From assembly GCA_003024985.2 (NCBI GenBank), contig PXIH01S0000529.1: 10,928 bases of DNA, one strand, 5' to 3'. The DNA is from Euperipatoides rowelli (Eukaryota; Onychophora; Udeonychophora; Euonychophora; Peripatopsidae). How positions within the stretch are numbered: position 1 is the first letter of the stretch; every line of letters starts with the position of its first letter. The translations under genes and the position numbers were made by a program. Shown here in pieces: positions 7,168 through 10,928 of this stretch. The notes under the pieces were generated by a model, which was not told the origin of the DNA, did not search any database, and saw only the letters and a list, made by a program, of their open reading frames with translations.

Positions 7168-8960
7168 TTGGTTTTATGCCGTTTTATAATAAAAATCTTT
7201 TTAAATAAAGAACGTACTGATCATTGTTTGTTTCTTCTTATATCAAATAAAAGTATTCATACTATTGTTTTAACAAATATAATTCTCCAAACGATAAACA
7301 AACGGCTTTTTAAAATATACGATATAACAAATACCGGCACGACAGTTTTAGCTGAACTACACACAAGTTTACAATAATAATTAAAATAGATTGCATTAAA
7401 TATTTGACGATTTAAAGCTGATCCAAAACTTTTTTAATAACAGAAAGAATCTGATGTGCACTCGTTTTCCTTTTTTTAATACAGCATAAAAAACATTTGA
7501 CGCAGCATAAATATTTTGACGCGGGCAGTACCCAGAAATGAAATTTAAAATTTTAGCGGTCGGATAGCAAAAGAGATTATAGTATATTTGGGGGAGGTTT
7601 GAGTGCAGGATTAAAGGATTTAGACATTACAAAGTTGAAAACTGTAAACAGTTCAATAACTAGACCCCTGACCTCACGTCCCTTCCTCTGATCCTCTTCA
7701 GTTCTACTTAATCCATCTTCATACATTTTTAAGGTAAGTATTAAAAATCAATAAAATAAAGCCCCCTCCCCAACCTGTTTTTATTTTTTATTTTTTTGAG
7801 GGACACAGTACTGAGCACTCCATCCCCCCCCCCCTCCTTAATTTGAAAATCGCTGATTTTTTTTGTTCAAAATTGCAGCAAATTCAATAGACTTGTTCAA
7901 CATGCATTAATCTTAAATAATTTGATATAGTACTTGAGTGGGGAACATAATTCTTGACACTACTATAGATTTATTACATGACATTATTAACAGCTTTAAT
8001 TAACAGTGTTCTGTAATAGAAGTTTAGAATAGTTTTCTTTTTAATTAAATTTTAAATCCATTTTTATTTTCTTTCCTGAAATACTCCCCCCAACAGAATA
8101 TTACTTAGTATTCAGACGTAATAATCAGTGCGTTGTAGAATAGTAATAAACACCTTTGGGGTAATATGTATGCTAAATATTTAAAAAGATCGAAATAAAA
8201 GATAATGAACTAACGTTTAAAAGTGCAGAGAGAGTGAAAAATCCAATATATTGATTTATTTGCAAATAAAGTTGTAAACTCGAGATTGAAATATAAATTG
8301 GCAAACCTTAAATTTTTTTTTGGAGGAAACAAATGTTCAGTCCTTTTTCCTAAAATGCAATCAAAACTTTCACTCCTGACTCCCCCAAAACATTGAAAAC
8401 AGCTGTGGTGATGTGAAAATGGCAGTAGAAGATATTTAACTTAAGTGTCAATATCGTTTAAGTGACCGCCGCCCAGTTATAAAACAAAGTGAAATTTTGT
8501 AATTGACAATTACCAGGCCAAATCATGTCTCTCGTAAAGGCGCTACTACAACTTTCTATCTATTTATGAAATTACGTCAATGCCGGTAACCTCCACCCCT
8601 GCCCGTTTTTTAAGGAATGGATTTCAATAAATAACCCCACTTGTTAAAGAAATTGAAAACAGACGAAATTCGGCCTCTAAATCTTACTTTTACATAAAGA
8701 GGAACAATTCAGCAAATGCACAGATGTTAAAGGAACATTTTTATTTAGGCAATGAGTGAAGGTCATTGCTATCTGGGAGATAAACCACTTTAACTATTAA
8801 TCCTGAGAACATTAATACAAATTATGATTGATGGATTGCAATTCAAATTGATTTTTACTTGAAAAAAAAAAATATCTAAAACTGATAATCTCTTCCTTCC
8901 CCCCCCCCCCCTTCCCCCACAAATACAGTATAAACAAATTATCCAAAAACCAAAGTTTAT
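7168..8960. other. Gene-free interval with minor repeats and C-runs
   Basis: A 69-codon frame at 7168-7377 (TTG start, no motif) is not supported as a gene. Two adjacent copies of CAGCATAAA...TTTGACG occur at 7482-7502 and 7503-7521. C-runs stand out at 7824-7834 (after AGTACTGAGCACTCCAT) and 8899-8911. A 7-bp-stem hairpin GCAATGA/TCATTGC lies near 8739-8767. Nothing else was recognised. Confidence 0.5.
7702..7733 (+). other. Candidate 32-nt micro-exon between good splice sites
   Basis: The acceptor CCTCTGATCCTCTTCAG ends at 7701. The donor AAG|GTAAGTA is a perfect consensus match starting at 7734. The 32 nt between them are open in two frames. Splice-like pairs arise by chance in long non-coding DNA, so this is only a candidate. 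Confidence 0.15.
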
Positions 8961-9081
8961 ATAAGCTGATCTAATCCAGAGGTTCCAAAAATTTTTCTTG
9001 TGTTGACCCCCCTATGAAAAAATTTTTTTTTTTTTAAATTGACCCTCTTAAGAATTTTTTTTTTCACAAGATTTAAAAAAT

Positions 9082-9615
9082 ATGGACGTTTTCTTTCCCT
9101 TTGGACAGATATGATGTGTTTTTTTTTTTTTTTTTTTGTATGGACATTTTGTTTCTTTTATGACAGATTAGATAAGCTTTTTTCTTTTTGGTTTATGGAT
9201 GTTTTGTTTCCCTTTTGAAATATTTGATAAGCTTTTTCTTTTTGGTGTATGGACATTTTGTTTCTTTTATGAAAGATTTGATAAGCTTTTTTCTTTTTGG
9301 TTTATGGACGTTTTGTTTCCTTTTTGAAAGATTTGATTAGTTTTTTTTTTTTTTTGTATGGACATTTTGTTTCTTTTATGACAGATTAGATAAGCTTTTT
9401 TTTTGTCTGTAGAGATTGTTAAAGTTAAATTTTTTNTTTGTTTCTTTTATGAAAGATTTGATAAGCTTTTTTCTTTTTGGTTTATGGACGTTTTGTTTCC
9501 TTTTTGAAAGATTTGATTAGTTTTTTTTTTTTTTTGTATGGACATTTTGTTTCTTTTATGACAGATTAGATAAGCTTTTTTTTTGTCTGTAGAGATTGTT
9601 AAAGTTAAATTTTTT
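9082..9615 (+). repeat. 55-bp tandem array, T-rich
   Basis: Monomers begin TATGGAC(A/G)TTTT at 9082, 9139, 9194, 9248, 9303 and 9357, spaced 57, 55, 54, 55 and 54 bp. Each holds TTTTGTTTC(C/T)TTTT, GA(C/A)AGATT(A/T)GATAAGC and a T-run. The array ends with GTCTGTAGAGATTGTTAAAG. After the N at 9436 the last part is repeated exactly. Confidence 0.88.
9257..9615 (+). repeat. Perfect 179-bp duplication joined by a single N
   Basis: 9257-9435 and 9437-9615 are identical base for base, including the lengths of T homopolymers, and are separated only by an N at 9436. A perfect copy with a one-base gap in such unstable sequence points to two overlapping contig ends left unmerged, rather than a biological duplication. 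If so, the true locus is about 180 bp shorter. Confidence 0.8.
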
Positions 9616-9825
9616 TTTTTTTGGAGGGGGGGACCCTAGGGGGTGTCCAAACCCCCTGGAAACTCCACTAAATACACTTTTGCCTAGAAAATATCTGATT
9701 TTTCCATTGACCCCCAATTGACCAAGCGCTTGAATTCTATTGACCCCTTTCAAAAATCCATTGACCCCCAGGGGGTCTATATGGACCCCGTTGGGAATCC
9801 AAAACCCAGGATTAGATAAATTAGG

Positions 9826-9840
9826 GTCCTGTTTCAGGAC
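9826..9840. repeat. Small GTCCTG/CAGGAC hairpin
   Basis: A six-base-pair stem with a TTT loop lies just outside the inverted-repeat element. No function is inferred. Confidence 0.35.
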
Positions 9841-9990
9841 AGGAGATTTTTGGGCCACAGCATCCAATGGGAACCATCATCCAATAGCATAGCCCAGTTG
9901 GGGTTAGGGGCAAATTATACCTTCGCCCCCATAATAAAATTTTTAAATTGAGAGAAGAGAATAATGCATTCATACTTTACGTTGGTTTTT

Positions 9991-10325
9991 GAATCTTAGT
10001 TTTACCATGATGCATTGCAAAACTACCCCCGGCGCATTTGTTTGGCTAGAATCAGGAGCCTTTAAAAGACTGTTTTTCAAAAGGGTGCACTTATTTGGGT
10101 TATGTGGAAGCACTTTACTGAACCTTAGATGAGGTAAAAACAAGGGGGCGCTGTTGCATGCAACAGCTTAGATTTATTTCAGTCTGATCAAAATGTTTAT
10201 GTGGTGATGGTAAACTTTACCTAACTTTGACCGAGAAATATTTGGTGGTGCACCCTTTGATGGCAATCTTTGGTAAACACAATACTGGGGTAGTTTTGCA
10301 GTGCATCATGGTAAAAGTAAGGTTC
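9991..10325. mobile_element. Fold-back element with 39-bp arms and central palindrome
   Basis: The arms 9991-10029 and 10287-10325 are inverted copies differing at three of 39 positions and share TTTTACCATGATGCA then TGCAAAACTACCCC. Their midpoint is 10158, which is where the 18-bp perfect palindrome GCTGTTGCATGCAACAGC (10150-10167) is centred. A further inverted pair, AAAGGGTGCAC (left, ending 10090) with GTGCACCCTTT (from 10248), lies between them, displaced by an indel. A TA occurs near each end (9997-9998 and 10318-10319), consistent with but not proof of a Tc1/mariner-type MITE. There is no coding capacity. Confidence 0.85.
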
Positions 10326-10591
10326 ACTAGTATGGCATCGAACAAGTGCGCCACCTCATTATCCCCAAAACAAATATAATTGGATGGACTTAATCTCAGA
10401 TTCTACCTTCAAATTGTTATTTACAGATTTGCAGGACAAATAATAGAAAGTTTACAAAATATACAGAAATATAAAAATCTTGTGTGAAGTTTACCACATG
10501 TGGAACGTGGGCTATTTATCCTGTTTCCTATAATATTAAAGAATGAAATAATAATTAAAATATCAATGATATCAACTCTCTTCTGTTTTAG
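10326..10591. other. Unassigned interval before an exon-like segment
   Basis: AT-rich sequence ending in a pyrimidine-rich CTCTCTTCTGTTTTAG-like tract at about 10576-10591 that resembles a 3' splice site. No repeat was identified. Confidence 0.4.
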
Positions 10592-10678
10592 AGTCACTCC
10601 TATGGAATGGTGCCCTCGGGTGATGGTTCTGTAGCCCATACTTTAATCCGACATTGCAGCAATCTATACCTTATATAG
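10592..10678 (+). other. Exon-like 28-codon segment behind a strong acceptor
   Basis: The acceptor tract CTCTTCTGTTTTAG ends at 10591. From 10592 the frame reads SHSYGMVPSGDGSVAHT then LIRHCSNLYLI and stops at TAG 10676-10678. Base composition jumps from AT-rich upstream to nearly balanced here. A second plus frame (VTPMEWCPRVMVL) and a minus-strand ATG frame through the same bases also look reasonable, so strand and frame are uncertain. It could be a terminal exon, a transposon fragment, or chance. No family is recognised. Confidence 0.22.
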
Positions 10679-10787
10679 CTTACCGTAGAATGACGACCAA
10701 GAGCGTCACACGAAGCAAGAGCGCTGCCCATCCCCACTATTTCTTGGCAAAACATTGGTAAACAGCGCCATCGCCGAATAAGAGCGC
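10679..10787. other. GC-richer pocket with AAGAGCG units
   Basis: AAGAGCG occurs three times (near 10699, 10717 and 10780), and CAGCGCCATCGCCG lies between the last two. The composition differs from the AT-rich surroundings and may belong to an unrecognised short repeat that ends in the poly-C micro-element that follows. Confidence 0.35.
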
Positions 10788-10835
10788 CAGGGCCGTAGCC
10801 AGGAAGGGGGGATGTGGGGGTTGAACCCCCCCCCC
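10788..10835 (+). mobile_element. Second copy of the poly-C micro-element (partial)
   Basis: It starts CAGGGCCGTAGCCAGGAAGG, continues with GGGGATG and a G-run, and ends in ten C residues. The order CAGGG-CG-CC-GG-GGGG-GGATG-GGGG parallels the start of the insert at 2271. It is shorter, and a GGGGG-TTGAA-CCCCC hairpin replaces the internal part seen in the first copy. No clear target duplication flanks it. Confidence 0.5.
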
Positions 10836-10847
10836 GAAATATTTTTT

Positions 10848-10922
10848 ATTATATACTGTATATATATAAATATATATATATATATATACCGGTATATATA
10901 TATAGCCTATATTTATATATAC
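10848..10922. repeat. TA-rich tract with a 28-bp perfect palindrome
   Basis: A run of TA dinucleotides is broken by CCGG at 10889-10892. The stretch 10877-10904 is perfectly self-complementary around it, so it could extrude as a cruciform. Confidence 0.9.
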
Positions 10923-10928
10923 ATCAAT

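Larger units (their letters stand above)
8969..9817. mobile_element. Inverted-repeat element with TTGACCCC ends and tandem core
   Basis: ATCTAATCC at 8969-8977 is inverted as GGATTAGAT at 9809-9817. Inside these, the left end reads AGAGGTTCC then TTGACCCCCC. The right end has several TTGACCCC units (9709-9775) and GGGGGTCTATATGGACCCCG before TTGGGAATCC. GGTTCC/GGGAA(T/C)CC termini with TTGACCCC are the style of hAT elements, but no 8-bp direct duplication could be found, so the superfamily is uncertain. The interior is a T-rich 55-bp tandem array. A 103-codon minus-strand frame (9556-9867) owes its GVNG repeats to the TTGACCCC units and is not a gene. Confidence 0.55.

Noticed and set aside
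7168-7377. 69-codon plus-strand open frame ending TTVLAELHTSLQ
   Set aside because: The tail looks somewhat protein-like, but there is a TTG start, no motif, no splice context and no homologue I can name.
9556-9867. 103-codon minus-strand open frame, longest in the window
   Set aside because: Its repeated GVNG residues come from TTGACCCC repeat units, and it includes the suspect duplicated block.
10811-10835. tRNA-like T-arm GGGGG-TTGAA-CCCCC
   Set aside because: No acceptor stem, D-arm or anticodon arm can be built around it.

Overview
This window looks like repeat-rich, gene-poor metazoan nuclear DNA, most likely from an invertebrate. It is strongly AT-rich, with long A/T homopolymers and isolated poly-C and poly-G runs. 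There are no tightly packed open reading frames, no ribosome-binding sites and no operon structure, and nearly every recognisable feature is a decayed transposon, a satellite array or simple sequence. The species cannot be determined from the sequence. No intact protein-coding gene, rRNA, tRNA or CRISPR array was found. The longest open frames (about 60 to 103 codons) lie in repeats or AT-rich sequence and are best explained as chance.

Layout: 14-224 is a two-copy tandem repeat with a 117-bp period. 621-1093 is a 473-bp hAT-type non-autonomous transposon with a perfect 8-bp target-site duplication and A/T-tract arms. 1281-2060 is a satellite array whose roughly 130-bp monomers are arranged as a three-monomer higher-order unit of 397 bp, seen twice. 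2269-2356 is an 88-bp insert ending in poly-C, flanked by a perfect 15-bp direct repeat. 2438-2733 and about 5970-6268 are two members of one inverted-repeat (MITE) family in opposite orientations, with a shared core and diverged termini. 4621-5280 is an old tandem duplication whose second copy was split by a roughly 305-bp pogo/Tigger-like element.

In the right third, 8969-9817 is an inverted-repeat element with TTGACCCC-type ends and a 55-bp tandem array inside. That array contains a perfect 179-bp duplication joined by a single N, probably an assembly error. 9991-10325 is a fold-back element with 39-bp arms and an 18-bp palindrome at its exact centre. The window ends in a second copy of the poly-C micro-element and a TA-rich cruciform-prone tract.

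A few short segments have coding-like composition or convincing splice-site context: minus strand 5560-5843, and plus strand 5913-6074, 6492-6566, 7702-7733 and 10592-10678. They are reported as low-confidence exon or pseudogene candidates. The genes do not form a visible system; the window is mainly a record of layered transposon insertion, tandem amplification and decay.
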